Below, one piece after another: positions 44,224-55,418 of a stretch of DNA of 64,000 bases; the first letter of the stretch is position 1, and each line of letters opens with the position of its first letter. Source of the stretch: Diplodia intermedia (Eukaryota > Ascomycota > Dothideomycetes > Botryosphaeriales > Botryosphaeriaceae). The notes beneath the pieces are model-generated. The model had not been told where the DNA came from. It saw nothing but the letters and a program-made list of their open reading frames with translations, and searched no databases. Position numbers and translations under genes: made by a program. The stretch spans positions 1 to 64,000 of the forward strand of contig JAKEKT010000003.1 in assembly GCA_021495925.1 (NCBI GenBank), read 5' to 3'.

Positions 44224-46794
44224 TTAGTCCAGGTCTTCAAAAGACCAACCATCCCGCTGCCTGGAGGTCGCCACGCCGTCGTTATCTCCGCTTGCTCCAG
44301 GAGCAGCCGAGGACGACGAGCTAGCCTCCGCAGCATCAACCGCCCTTCCCTTGCCCTTGTCAACTTTGTCCGAATCCGTGGCCGTAGGAGTCTCGCTTTC
44401 AGGGCTCTCTTGCTCTTGCTTGCTCGCCTCATTGGTTGCTGTGCTCTCGCTTTCGTGTGCTCCAGACTCTTGGGCTTGCGCTTGCGCTTGCGCTTGCGCT
44501 TGCGCTTGAGTCTGAGCTTCAGCTTCGGCCTCGGCCTCAGCATCGCGACGCTCGGCCTCCTCCATCTCCTGCGCGTCCCTTCGCGCCTGCGCCTCAGCCT
44601 CTTCCCTCGCAGCAACCATCCGCTCACCAAGGCCGGGCCATAGACTCGCTACGAACAATGCCAAGGAGCGCTCGAGCCCACGGATCATCTCCCAAAACCA
44701 TGTCCTCTGCTGCTGCTGGCGTTCGTGCAGCAGCCTGCGTGCCACTTCCTCGGGAGACGGTTCCCCTCCCCTTCTGCGGCGGCCAATGTCAACAGCTGGG
44801 TCCTCATTCGCCTCATTCGCTTGGCCCTGTCGCGCAGCACGCTGTTGCTGAGGTGGTGGCTGATGCGGTATGCCTACCAGATTTTCGAAATAGCGACGCA
44901 AGCGATCCCATTGGTTGCCAAGTACGCGCTCGCGCAGGACACCAGCCTGAAAAACGTAGATGGCAAGTCCACAGAGTGAAAGCATCAATGTACGTTGCCA
45001 ACCAGCGCCACTGAAGAACCACAGCATACCGAATATGCGCAATAGAAGCCAAAAATGCGTCGCAAAGGCGGCAATCGGCAACTGGTTAGCCTCCTGCTGC
45101 TGTTGAAGGATCTGTTGTTGTAATTGAGGCTGGACTCCGGCTAGAAGCGGGTTCTGAACAGGGTTCTGGGGTTGATTCTCCCGAGCAGCTTCACCTGCAG
45201 GCGGGTGCACATCTACGTGCGCATCAGGAGCAGCGGCGTTCTGCTGCGGTGCCACAGGCTGGATCGGTCTATCTGTAAGGCTAGCGCGCGTGGGCCCCAT
45301 GAGACGAGCAACATCGCTGAGCGCACGCTGGTAGGCTAGATTTTGTGTCAATGCATCGCCGAACGAAGAGCCAGGCGTGGTATATGTCCCATTCGGTGAG
45401 TACACGATCGCGTGAGGCCCGTTCGGAGTGGACAGCAAGAACACATCATTTGTATTCGCGGCCTGAGTGCTCGGGCCTGTCCTAGTGTTTGCGGCTGCGG
45501 TGACGTTGTTGGCCCGAGAGGCAAGGGCCAAGCCCAATGCGTCTCTCGTGCTTTGAGTCTCCTGCCGTCTAGCTGAAATGTGGTCGCCGAGTGTACGTAT
45601 AAGACGGCGGGTAGCATTGCGCATATGCTCATTGTCCATCTGCAACGAGACAAGCTCACGGTTGCGGGAGTAGGTGGGATTGGCGACAAGCGTGTGCAGC
45701 AATTGGTCCATGGTGTTGAGGTAGATGTTCAAGCGCTCAATCTCGATAGCAGCACGCTGGAACTGTGCTGGGGGCATGCTCCACACCTCCTCCCGAGAAA
45801 CGTTGGGCGGCGCAAGGATGTTATTGATAACGGCAACCTGCTGTTGGGCAGCTCCCAGATTGCTGTGCACCTGATCCAGCATCCTTCGCGAGTCCATGGC
45901 AGTCATTGGGTCCGGAGGCCTGATGGGCAGTCTAGGGTCAATCACCATAGGGAGCTGAGGAAGTCCTAGAGGCTGTTGCTGCGGAAGCATGAGAGGTCCG
46001 TTGTTCACTGAAAAACTCCAACGTTCCCCGTTGGGTCCAATCCCACCTTGCGTGATCGTGACGCGACCTGGGTGCGCTTGCGGATGCGGCGCATTGGTAT
46101 GGATTGGCTGGGATGCGGATCGCGCGTGACCTCCAGGAGCCGGGCCATTGCTACCGTCGGTAGGTTGAGCTCCGTCTTGCGGCCTACGCTGGTTCATGTT
46201 CATTTGCATTTGTTGCATTTGGCGCAAAGCTGCTTGGTGTGCAACATTCATATGCTCCATGAAGGCCGCGCCGTTGATCGGTACACCATGTTGTACATTA
46301 GGAGCCGCAAACGCGGCAATGCCTGGTACAGGAGCGCCATCAACACGTGGAGGTTGTGATTGAGGACGATTGAAGGCTGTTGTACGAGTATTGGGGGCGT
46401 TGTTGGTGGGAGGGGCTTGGCGAAAGGGATTGGTTGGCGGAGCGGTGGAGGACCGTGAGGTGGGAGCTTCGCTGAGGACCATGTGGAGGTTATACACCCG
46501 TCCCTGCTGAATCTGTATGATGATGTCAGTTTCCACAAAGACCCAAACGGTAGTATCGAGGAAAATCACCTCTCCGAAAACTGTTCCCAAGGCAAGCTCA
46601 TTCAGCACCACTCTTCCTAGGTAGATTATCCGCATGCGTTCCGGGGTCGGGTGCGACGGCAGTGCATCTTTGATCCTGGCTTTGAGCTCGCCAACAGTCG
46701 TGGAAGTGGGCAAGGCAGAGAAGGTGATGCCGCCGTCAGCTTCGGGTGACGGCGACAGGACGCGCACGTCAACCGTCTGGTCCGCCATGTCCAC
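44224..46794 (-). CDS. Ubiquitin-like domain membrane protein (Herp-like layout)
   Basis: Two exons (46794-46570 and 46512-44224) give 837 residues. The 57 nt intron (donor GTGATT, branch-like CTGAC, acceptor ATACAG) contains no stop and is a multiple of three. Leaving it in would insert 19 hydrophobic residues into the ubiquitin fold, so I treat it as spliced. The N-terminal about 100 residues form a ubiquitin-like domain (MRIIYLGRVV). A long Pro/Asn/Gln-rich stretch follows, then two hydrophobic helices at about 560-605. The tail is acidic with an Ala-Gln/Ala-Glu repeat at about 737-755. UBL plus double membrane span recalls Herp and the Dsc3 subunits of ER and Golgi ubiquitin ligase complexes. 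The exact role is not shown. A second ATG lies two codons in. Confidence 0.8.
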   Translation of the reverse strand: MDMADQTVDVRVLSPSPEADGGITFSALPTSTTVGELKARIKDALPSHPTPERMRIIYLGRVVLNELALGTVFGEVIFLDTTVWVFVETDIIIQIQQGRVYNLHMVLSEAPTSRSSTAPPTNPFRQAPPTNNAPNTRTTAFNRPQSQPPRVDGAPVPGIAAFAAPNVQHGVPINGAAFMEHMNVAHQAALRQMQQMQMNMNQRRPQDGAQPTDGSNGPAPGGHARSASQPIHTNAPHPQAHPGRVTITQGGIGPNGERWSFSVNNGPLMLPQQQPLGLPQLPMVIDPRLPIRPPDPMTAMDSRRMLDQVHSNLGAAQQQVAVINNILAPPNVSREEVWSMPPAQFQRAAIEIERLNIYLNTMDQLLHTLVANPTYSRNRELVSLQMDNEHMRNATRRLIRTLGDHISARRQETQSTRDALGLALASRANNVTAAANTRTGPSTQAANTNDVFLLSTPNGPHAIVYSPNGTYTTPGSSFGDALTQNLAYQRALSDVARLMGPTRASLTDRPIQPVAPQQNAAAPDAHVDVHPPAGEAARENQPQNPVQNPLLAGVQPQLQQQILQQQQEANQLPIAAFATHFWLLLRIFGMLWFFSGAGWQRTLMLSLCGLAIYVFQAGVLRERVLGNQWDRLRRYFENLVGIPHQPPPQQQRAARQGQANEANEDPAVDIGRRRRGGEPSPEEVARRLLHERQQQQRTWFWEMIRGLERSLALFVASLWPGLGERMVAAREEAEAQARRDAQEMEEAERRDAEAEAEAEAQTQAQAQAQAQAQAQESGAHESESTATNEASKQEQESPESETPTATDSDKVDKGKGRAVDAAEASSSSSAAPGASGDNDGVATSRQRDGWSFEDLD
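44474..44509 (-). repeat. Hexanucleotide repeat in the UBL protein gene
   Basis: Five perfect GCTTGC units and one GCTTGA follow one another on the plus strand. On the coding strand they encode alternating Ala and Gln in the C-terminal tail. Length variation between isolates would be expected. Confidence 0.85.
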
Positions 46795-47211
46795 AGTTCA
46801 CTGCACTGAGGCCTTGCGGTTGCGGCGGCTTTGGGGTAGAGCTCCGAATAGATGGCGGCACAACGGAGGACGTGGAACACAGGCGCTTGCGCGCGGACGC
46901 TGGTCGCGGGTCAGTCAGAGGCCGGTCACTCCGGCGAACAGCATCTGGGGCGGCAGCCTGCGGCAGCGAAAGGTGAGGCCAGAGTGGAAGTGGTGTTCTA
47001 GGGAAGGTGCCAGAAACGCCAGGTAACGTAGATCGACCTCGGGGCCGTGAGCTGCACCTGCAGGGCCGCACAAGCGAGCTCACGCAAGCCGACTGCCCGG
47101 CGCCGCGGGCCCCCACAGCGTCATCGCTGCCAGTCCACAATCTGTGCGCCTTCTCCTCCGCCACTTCTCGCACGCCGCCGCAATTGCTCTCCACCACATG
47201 CCACGATAAAG
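46795..47211. promoter_or_regulatory. Shared promoter region of UBL gene and PSD1
   Basis: 417 bp between two divergent starts. It is GC-rich; I see no TATA box and no clear symmetric site. Confidence 0.4.
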
Positions 47212-48920
47212 ATGGCGTCTCCGGGGATAGGGCTCGCCCGACCGTCCCATCGTCTCCAACTCGCCTTACGCGCACACCCACTGCGTCCGCGCTCCGCCGC
47301 TCCATGTTCCTCGCCGCTCCGTTTCCGCTTTGAGTCCCACTGCAGGACCTTTGCCGCATCTGCGCGCCGCTTTGACTCTGGCCAGCACCGAAATAAAGAG
47401 TCCTTCCGCTCAAGACTTGGTGCGGCTCTGAAAAACACAAAGATCGAATGGAAGCCCATCCCCATCGCGCTTGGCGTCGGTTTCTTGGGCGTTTTCCAGT
47501 TTTATCGCATCCAGCGCGATGGGAAGACCCAGGAAGGTGACGAGGATAGCTCGTATGCGGGTAGTGAGAATGGCGATGGACAAAGGCCGCCGAAGAGGAA
47601 GAGGATCCGGCCCAGTGGCCCATGGTATGTTCCGGCTCGTTGTCTACTGTCACTGTGCTGACCTGGGACAGGCAAGTTCAGATCATGTCTACATTGCCTC
47701 TCAAGGCCCTATCGCGCCTTTGGGGTCGCTTCAACGAACTCAACATCCCATACTACCTTCGAGTCCCTGGCTTCAGGCTATATTCCTTCATCTTTGGCGT
47801 AAACCTCGACGAGATGGAAGAACCAGATCTGCACCAATATCCAAACCTGGCCAAATTTTTCTATCGCACTCTTAAGCCTGGCGTAAGGCCGATTGATCCC
47901 AACCCGAACGCTATTGTGTCTCCCGCGGACGGCAAGGTCGTGCAATTCGGAACCATTGACAATGGCGAGGTCGAGCAGGTCAAAGGGGTTACGTATAGCC
48001 TGGATGCTCTTCTGGGAAGCCACCCTCCGAGTAGGCGTAATTCGGATGCCGGGTCCAACGTTGCTTCTTCCCCGTCATCACCAAAACCAAGCCCTGGACG
48101 TACAACCGATGGAGACCAGGAAATCATCAAAGCTGACGAGGAGTTTGCGCATGTCAATGGCATTTCGTACACGCTTCCAAACCTCTTTTCGGGCCCGCCA
48201 AAAGGGAAAAGAGGAGAAATCTCAGACCAGTCAACCCCTCACAGCGCATCTGCCGAAGCTGAAGTTCGCGCGGACCTTGAACTGGGTAAACGGCCTTGGT
48301 GGAGTCCGATGACCACGCAGGAGCCTACTGCTCTCTACTACTGCGTGGTGTATCTTGCTCCAGGTGATTATCACCGATTCCACTCCCCCGTAAGCTGGGT
48401 TGCCGAGTCTCGGCGTCACTTTGCTGGCGAGCTGTATAGCGTCTCCCCTTACCTGGTGCGGACACTACCGGGTCTCTTCACACTAAACGAACGAGTTGCT
48501 ATTCTCGGGAGATGGCGCTGGGGCTTCTTCTCGTACGTTCCCGTTGGTGCCACCAATGTTGGATCGATTGTTATCAACTTTGATCGCGAACTACGCACCA
48601 ACAGCCTGACCACGGACACTGCTGCCGACCGCGCGGCAGCAGAGGCGCAGGAGCGCGGTGAAGCGTACTCGGGCTATGCAGAGGCAACCTATGATGGCGC
48701 TAGTCATGTGCTTGGTGGCCATGCTTTGAAGAAGGGAGAAGAGATGGGCGGTTTCCAGTTGGGCAGTACGATTGTGCTCGTATTTGAGGCGCCGAAGGCT
48801 CAGAGGAAATCCAGCCTTGATGAAGGTTTCACCGGCACGAAGGGAGGCTGGAAGTGGACCATTGAAAAGGGTCAAAAGCTCAAAGTCGGACAGGCAATGG
48901 GCTACGTGGAGACTGATTAG
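47212..48920 (+). CDS. PSD1: Phosphatidylserine decarboxylase, mitochondrial proenzyme
   Basis: Two exons (47212-47624 and 47672-48920, 47 nt intron) give 553 residues. The N-terminus is Arg-rich without acids (mitochondrial presequence) and a membrane helix lies at about 82-100. The decarboxylase domain shows SPADGKV, GDYHRFHSP and GATNVGSI. The self-cleavage motif LGST has Ser at residue 503: cutting before it frees a 51-residue alpha chain whose new N-terminus becomes the pyruvoyl group. The enzyme makes phosphatidylethanolamine from phosphatidylserine in the inner membrane. Ser/Pro-rich insertions of about 100 residues sit between SPADGKV and the second half, as in other filamentous fungi. 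The tryptophan codon before the intron is split. Confidence 0.95.
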
Positions 48921-51554
48921 ACCAGACTCTAGCAGTGAAGATGAAAGCAACAAGAGGGGAGGATATTCTGTTGCATGTAGCCGGGATTCCCTTTTTTCTT
49001 TTTTTCGTGTTTGTACTTGTATCATAACCTGCATTCTGCGGATATTCAGATGGCGGCTAAAATGTTCTAGATAAAGGAAGCTGACCATCCTTCGAGTGGG
49101 GACCGACATGTTCTAAAGCGCACCCTTGAGGCGCACTAGTAGACCAAGCCTCGGGTTAAGGATTTTTAGATTTTTAAAGTGAAGGGGAGACTAAGGATGC
49201 CTAACTGTTAGTTCCGGACGTTTCCGTCCAAGAGGCGTCAAATGAGAGCTCCAACTCACTTGTAAAATTAGTGCCTGCGGGAGCCCGGGCCGCTCCTATA
49301 AGGTTGTGGGTGTACCACGGAATCGGTCGTAACATACTGGATGACTTCCTTGCCAATGGGCAAGACCACAACGATTCATGCTTGACACACTGTACCCCAC
49401 ATCGAACCACCATGTCTCAACTCGACTCGAGCGGGCATTCCGGCAAACCTAGGGAATGATATGATTGAAGGGGCCCTAGGACGAGGGACTGTGGGACAGG
49501 ACAAGCGGCAAAGAGGAGGCAAAATGGCCTCCTGTGTGTGTGGCTGCATGTCGGATGACTGTGGAGTCTGCGACACCACGTTGGAAAGATTTTCCTCGCA
49601 GAAGAGACGTTGGGTCTCCACAGCTGCACAAGTCCCTCCTGCTGCACCCCAAGCTTTTTCAGATCCAATCCGCGCACCACAACACAAATCTCCTTGGTGG
49701 TCCCCGCGTTAGGACGGTGACATCCGCTGCGGACAGCCCTTGGACGTGCCACAGCAGGCTCTGTGCCCGGTAAGCAGCCGCAGCGCGTGATCGGTCCCTG
49801 GCATCGAATTTGATTAGAGGTGCTGTGATGGAAGCGCTGTGGTAGAAGCCAACACTGCACGCAATACGACCGCAATATATGGGCCGGCGGACCTGCTTTT
49901 GAGCCGCAATAAAGGATGTATAATGATGACAGCAACAATCAAAGCGGACCCATGATTGCCAACGGCAGGTGGAGTCAAAGGTCGGTGAGGCGTTTTGTAC
50001 TCCCCGGCGTGCAGGTGGACGGCGGAAGTTGAAACGCTGCTCTGCACGGGACCAACGAATCAGCGGCGATGTTTGCAAGAGCAGGGTTGCCCAAAGCAGC
50101 GCGTGTGCAATGTTACGCGCAACCGGGCCTGGAGCCTTTGCACGACAGCCAACGATCGCGGAGCCCCTCGATCGCATTGCATCGGCGCGGCTTGCAGCAT
50201 GCGGCTGGCGCCCGGGGCCGGACACATTCACATGGCGCGGGCGATTATCTATCTCTTGTTTACCTGGGCGAGACCTGCCAGGCTCAGCGTAGGCGACTGT
50301 GCGCCAGTGGACTAATAACAGCACCCTATTTTTGGGCAGCGGACCCCGGCCGGCGTCGGGCGAGAGCCTATTTGCGACAGGGAGATGACCGGTCATTGTT
50401 CAGCACATGCCCGGGACCGACTCCGAATTCGAGCGTCACCGTGCAATACGGATCGCAGGGCCGGCGGGGTGGTGTGGTGGGCGCGAGGTTGGGTGCATTA
50501 CGAACAGAAACAACGTGAGAGGAGGCCCTGGCATGGCGCCGAATGTCCTACACAGCTGGGCTGGAGCGCAGGGCGGGTTGGGCAAGCGCAGGACTGGCTC
50601 TTCAGGCGGGTGTTGGGCGCGCGCATTGGCTAACGGCGGCCAGCTGGGGACGGAGAGGAGGGGCGCCACCGAGCAATTTCAGCAAGCGCCGTGCAGAGCA
50701 GGCCCAAAAAGTCAACGAGCCTTCAACGCAGCGCCCCTTTGAGTGCGCTGGGCTAGCCCGGGAACACCCACGGCAGGCTGCACTACGCTGCGCCGCAGGC
50801 AGATCGCGTGTGCGCTCCCTGGCCACTGGCCGGCGCCGCGAATGGCAGCGCGTCCAGGGCGAGGGCGAGGGCGAGGGTGCAGGCGCTGATATCGATTCGC
50901 AGATATACGTACGGGCGGTCATTGGCACCGAGGTCAGTCGCCGGGGCCTTATCTGGCCGGGCTTGGCTTCGGCTCGGGCAGGGCGGTGCGGCGCTGACAG
51001 GGGCGGCCTGATCCCTCCACAAAGATGGATGCTCGCGATGTGCGCGGCGGCCAGGGCCGGGGTCCGGCGTCTTGTGAAGGCCGTGGAATGCGTGTGCGTC
51101 CAGGTCGTGTGCCGTCCGCCGCCCGCGCCCAGCCCCAGCGCATTGCATGTGCATCCGATTGCCAGCCTAGTCCCGCTTGCTTTTCTGTGGCGGCCAGCGA
51201 CTTGACATTTGACCCTCCACCTCCCGCGAGGGCGAGGCATGTCCACGTCTGTCTAGCTCCTGCCTCCAGCTCACCGTCTCCCATTCCAGCTCCCGCCCGC
51301 ACGCCACAATCCCCGGGCGTCCGCAAACTGCCGCTCCTGGCGCGCCTGGCCACAGTCAGCCCTCCAGCTCCTCCCGCCACTGATCGTATACACTACCGAG
51401 CACACTACCCAGGAATGTCACAAGTACCTGCGCCGCCCGCCTGAATCCCGCATATCTGTGCTCAACAGAATTCCGCACGTTGATCGTCATCTTCACTGCG
51501 CGCCTCAGGACTGCCCTGCACATACACGTACACATATTCGCCACGACCGGAAGC
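48921..51554. other. Long intergenic region, PSD1 to MIF gene
   Basis: 2634 bp between two plus-strand genes. The first 300 bp are AT-rich (PSD1 3' flank), the rest is GC-rich, with overlapping low-complexity frames on both strands and nothing that resembles a family. The last 300 bp are C-rich and likely belong to the promoter and leader of the MIF gene. Confidence 0.45.
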
Positions 51555-52747
51555 ATGCCTCACTCAGTACACACGCGCACTCCATCGTCCAACATGTCTC
51601 GCGAAAGAACCTCGACCTCCACCATGTCGTCCTCCGCCGACCAGTTTCCCAAGCCTGTGGGCGCGACGTTGCTCGCTCCGCCCGCAGACCGCGATCAGTT
51701 CTCCCCGGCCCAGTCCAGCTTTTCCTTTGAGGAAATCCCCCCCACTTCTCCGCGCGGCTTTTCCGAAGGCGACTCTCTGGTGGACCGCAAAGGCATCACC
51801 CGCAATCTCGAGTGGGGCGCGCCCGGTGAGAAGAAGGAGCCGGAAACCCCCAGTGGCCTCAATCGCAGCCATCCTTCCAAGAGGGCCCAGTATTTCGAGG
51901 GCCAGTTCAACGAGAGGGACACCACTGGCCCCGCTCGTGACCGAATCAGCAAAGACAGTCCCATTGTCGCTGAAATCAAGACCAACGTAATCGTACGTCT
52001 ACACAACCCATGCGTCCCAACCGTCTACCAGGATGCTAACACAGCATACAGATCAAGGATGAGTACACTTTGGTTACAGACCTTTCCTATCAGATGTCAC
52101 AGCGCTTCCAGCGCCCCGAGCACTGTATCATGGTCAGCCTGGACCACTCGGCCTGCCTTCTGCTGGGTGGCTCATTCGAGCCGGCCTATACTCTCACCAT
52201 CACTGCACTTCCCTCCCAGCTCCAACCCGTCACCAACAAACGCAACGCAGCCATGCTTCAGTCCTTCCTCCGCGATATTCTTGGCGTTCCAGCAGATCGG
52301 GGCATCGTCAAGTTCCAGGCCATTGAAGAGGCTAACCTGGCCACCGACGGTCGCACTGTCCTTGGTGACATTGAGCGCGAAGAGAGGAAGCAAGCAGAGG
52401 AAAGTGGCGGCTTGAAGCGCGCCGTGACCAAGGCGTCCCGAAGGTCTAGCTTGAAGCCCAAGAAGAGCTTGACCCTGTCACGCAAAGGTTCTACCAGGTC
52501 TGGCCGCGTCATCACTCCACCCATCCCCAGCCCGGGACCGTTCGATTCCGTTACCGCGATTGCTGAGTATGACGAGAAGGCCGATGTCTTTCCTGTTGAC
52601 GGCAAGCTGAACGGCTTCTCAACGAGGAAATCCAGGCCGTCCCTCATGAAGTCCACGCCCAATCTTCTGGCCCCACCGGTTCCCGAAGAGAAGTCAGTGC
52701 CAAGGATTGGCAAGAGGAAGAGTTTCATTGCCATTTTCAGAAGATGA
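51555..52747 (+). CDS. Fungal protein with internal MIF/tautomerase-like domain
   Basis: Two exons (51555-51992 and 52052-52747, 59 nt intron) give 377 residues. The first 130 residues are Ser/Pro-rich and probably disordered. Residues about 145-255 match the MIF superfamily: CIMVSLDHSACLLLGGS, FEPAYTLTITAL and the end IVKFQAIEEANLATDGRTV. The last 110 residues are basic and Ser-rich (RRSSLKPKKSL and similar), with a short basic end. Classical MIF needs an N-terminal proline freed after Met removal for tautomerase action. Here the domain is internal, so that chemistry should not be available unless the protein is cut. The start is uncertain: ATG at 51555 or 51594, both in frame. Confidence 0.82.
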
Positions 52748-53467
52748 CTTGCACATCGGGGCTGAGCATGTCCCAGTTTCATTGCTTTTGGTCGACTGTG
52801 GAAAGTTTCTGGAACAAGCACGTCCAGGTCTTCGGGCGTTCCTTGGTCCCTAGAGATCCATGAGAGGGGGTGTCTTACAAGATGGTGAACACGGTGGCAC
52901 ACGGTGGCTGCATAGCATCTGTGGCGTTTTTGGGTTCCAGGTTTTCATTTGTGTGGGATCCCTCAGAAGTCTCTTGTTAGCATTGCTTTCGATGCATAGC
53001 AGCGCAGCATATACCCTTTCCTTTTCTCCGTTTTCATTTTCCCCACAAAAACAAACCCTGGCACATGTTCTTGCAGAGGGGACTGTTCCTAATGCCGTCT
53101 CGTAGACCGTCAAGTAACTGTATTCTTTCGAAATGCCGCGGTAATTGCGTGACAACAGTAGGCTTCTCGCCCAGAAAGCCACGCAAATGAAGCCTGATGT
53201 AATGTGAACCCTGCCAAGTGGAATTAAGCTATATCTGAAGTTACGGGCGATCCACCCTGCACCATTTCTCCACAATGGTTGCCCTAAAAGCGGCACAGCG
53301 GCAGCAGGCACTTACCTGATTGGGGCTGGTCGGCTAGCGCACACGTGCTGTCGTGTTCAGGTCAACGCGTCAGACGACCGGTCCACGCTTTCCCCACACC
53401 AGCCAGACGCGTCTTGCACATCCCAGCATCATCGCCGCCCGCAACTCCACACCCGACCAGGAACATC
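52748..53467. other. Intergenic region, MIF gene to MHF2
   Basis: 720 bp between two plus-strand genes, holding the MIF 3' flank and the MHF2 promoter. An open frame on the minus strand (52850-53311) shows no family features. No repeat is seen. Confidence 0.5.
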
Positions 53468-54155
53468 ATGCCACCCGTTAGAACGACCAGCAAGAACACG
53501 GCTTTCAAGCCTCCGCGGCGGGTCAGCGACAAGTCGAACACCAGCGACCCGGACGCTTCGAAGGCCCCCGCTCCTCGTGCGACGGCCGCCGCTGCTTCCG
53601 CGTCGCGTGCGACAGCCTTCAAGCCTGCTACCGCTCTCGTCTTATCGGATACAGACCTCGATGACATTGGCGATGATGACTACTCACTCGACGAGGAGGT
53701 AGCAGGTACTGTGACTCGTCGCCGTTCAACCAACACCAGAGGCGGCAACGACGCGTCTGCTTCGAATACGGCCGCCGCGCCGCCCGCGTCACAAGACCCA
53801 TTAGGAACGGAGGATCAGCCTCCCATCCCGCCGAAGCTCCTCAATAGACTGCTGCACGAGGGTTTCCAAGATGAGGAGATGCGGATCGGGAAAGAAGCAA
53901 TGGCGGTGGCGAGCAAGTACGTCGAGACATTTGTGCGTGAGGCGCTCGCTCGGGCCATGTACGAGCGGGACGAGGCGGAGCGGGAAGAGGGCGGTGCGGG
54001 CGATGGGTTTTTACAGGTGAGTGTTGCATTTGCCTCGGGGATAAGGACGGATGGAATATTCCTGATTGGTGGCCGACCACTGACTCTACTGCGCCTCGTT
54101 CTTTTAGGTTGAGGATCTTGAGAAGCTCGCACCGCAGCTGCTGCTTGACTTCTGA
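53468..54155 (+). CDS. MHF2: CENP-X/MHF2 histone-fold protein
   Basis: Two exons (53468-54016 and 54108-54155, 91 nt intron) give 198 residues. The histone fold occupies the C-terminal part from about residue 116: PPKLLNRLLHEGF, then AMAVASKYVETFVREALAR, ending VEDLEKLAPQLLLDF, which is the hallmark C-terminus of CENP-X. The last exon codes for only 15 residues but carries that hallmark, so the splice is required. CENP-X pairs with CENP-S (MHF1). The dimer acts at kinetochores and with the FANCM/Fml1 helicase at stalled forks. Animal and yeast forms are about 80 residues, so here there is an extra head of about 115 residues, Ala/Ser/Thr-rich with an acidic patch. Confidence 0.9.
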
Positions 54156-55418
54156 TTCAGCCATTGGCGCAATGACAATGCGACTGGCGTAGATTGCGAG
54201 CGGTCAGGCGGTCGACACCGGGCCCTCACAAGGACACATTAACCACGCAATACACTCATGCGTCCGATCGAGTTATGGGAGAGTGGCCCGTGGGAGCAGG
54301 AAGATACTTTTTTACGAGAGACAAAGACAGAGTTGGGATACGATGGCGAGTGATTGGCGCTTGTCACTTGGCCCTCTGGCGTTGGAAATTGATGCTTTCC
54401 CTCTGAGGCGTCGGTAGCCACAGCCAAGAAGGGGGGCTGTGGCGGCTGCAACGCTACAGAAAAAAATTAGGCCGAGGCGGCCGGTGCCATTTCCGGCTCA
54501 TGAAGAGAAGGAGACATTGAATTAATGAGGAATAACCAGGGATCCGATCGGCTGTTGCGCATTCCGGACGGAAGTGGAGGCGTGGGCGTCTGGGGCTGCC
54601 GCACATCTGCGATCCGCGACACGACTGAGACCTCGCTTGTCAAGCCTCACCCAACCACGCCCAACGCCATGCAATCATCACAGAGCCAAGGCTGTCCTCT
54701 CAGTCGACCTCTCTGCCTGCACTCAACCCACGAACAAAAGAAAGGACAGAAGCTCACCGTTTTGAGGGGTTTTTTTTTTCTGGTGCAGGTCTCGGGGTTG
54801 CCGCAGCACAACCACGCAATTGCTGCACAGCCCATCCGCGGCTTTGGAGGCTCACGGCGATCGCGGACTCCCGGCATGCTCAAGGGACAAGATCGTTGGA
54901 TAGCACGGCGTCTTATGTTGGCTTGGCTTTGAGATAACTTTAATGGTTTGATCGGCATAGCCGCTGCCGATCCTCTCCCGTGCATCAACACCCGCCCGTG
55001 GCATTTACCATGGGGCTGAAGCACTGCTGCGCCGGAAGACGTCGCAGCCCACCATGGACGTGTGCGCGAGGCCATGTCTGAGACGCAGTGGCTCACGCCT
55101 GCGCCTCTTGAGATATTCATGCGATTCAAATAATGGACACGTCCTTCCGAACAGCCGTTCAGTTCCTTATCAAGCGTTTTCTTTCCTTCCAGCTGTGTCA
55201 GGCCGTGCCTTTTCTTCTCCAGCCGCTCACTCCCTCTCAGAGCTGTTTTCTTCCAACAGCCTTTCCGTTTCTTTGGTTTTCGCAACTGACGACTACGTTC
55301 TCTTCCTAATACCATTCTCTCTGGCTAGCCCAGTCGACAAAGCGCAAGCCGCTCTTCATTTTTAATAATCTACAACACACACCGCTAGTCGGATACACAA
55401 CCACAGCCCTCAGGAAGG
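54156..55418. other. Intergenic region, MHF2 to cupredoxin gene
   Basis: 1263 bp between two plus-strand genes. It has a T run at about 54771-54780 and a CT-rich stretch from 55180 to 55340, typical of a strong fungal promoter for the gene that follows. No further gene is seen. Confidence 0.5.
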
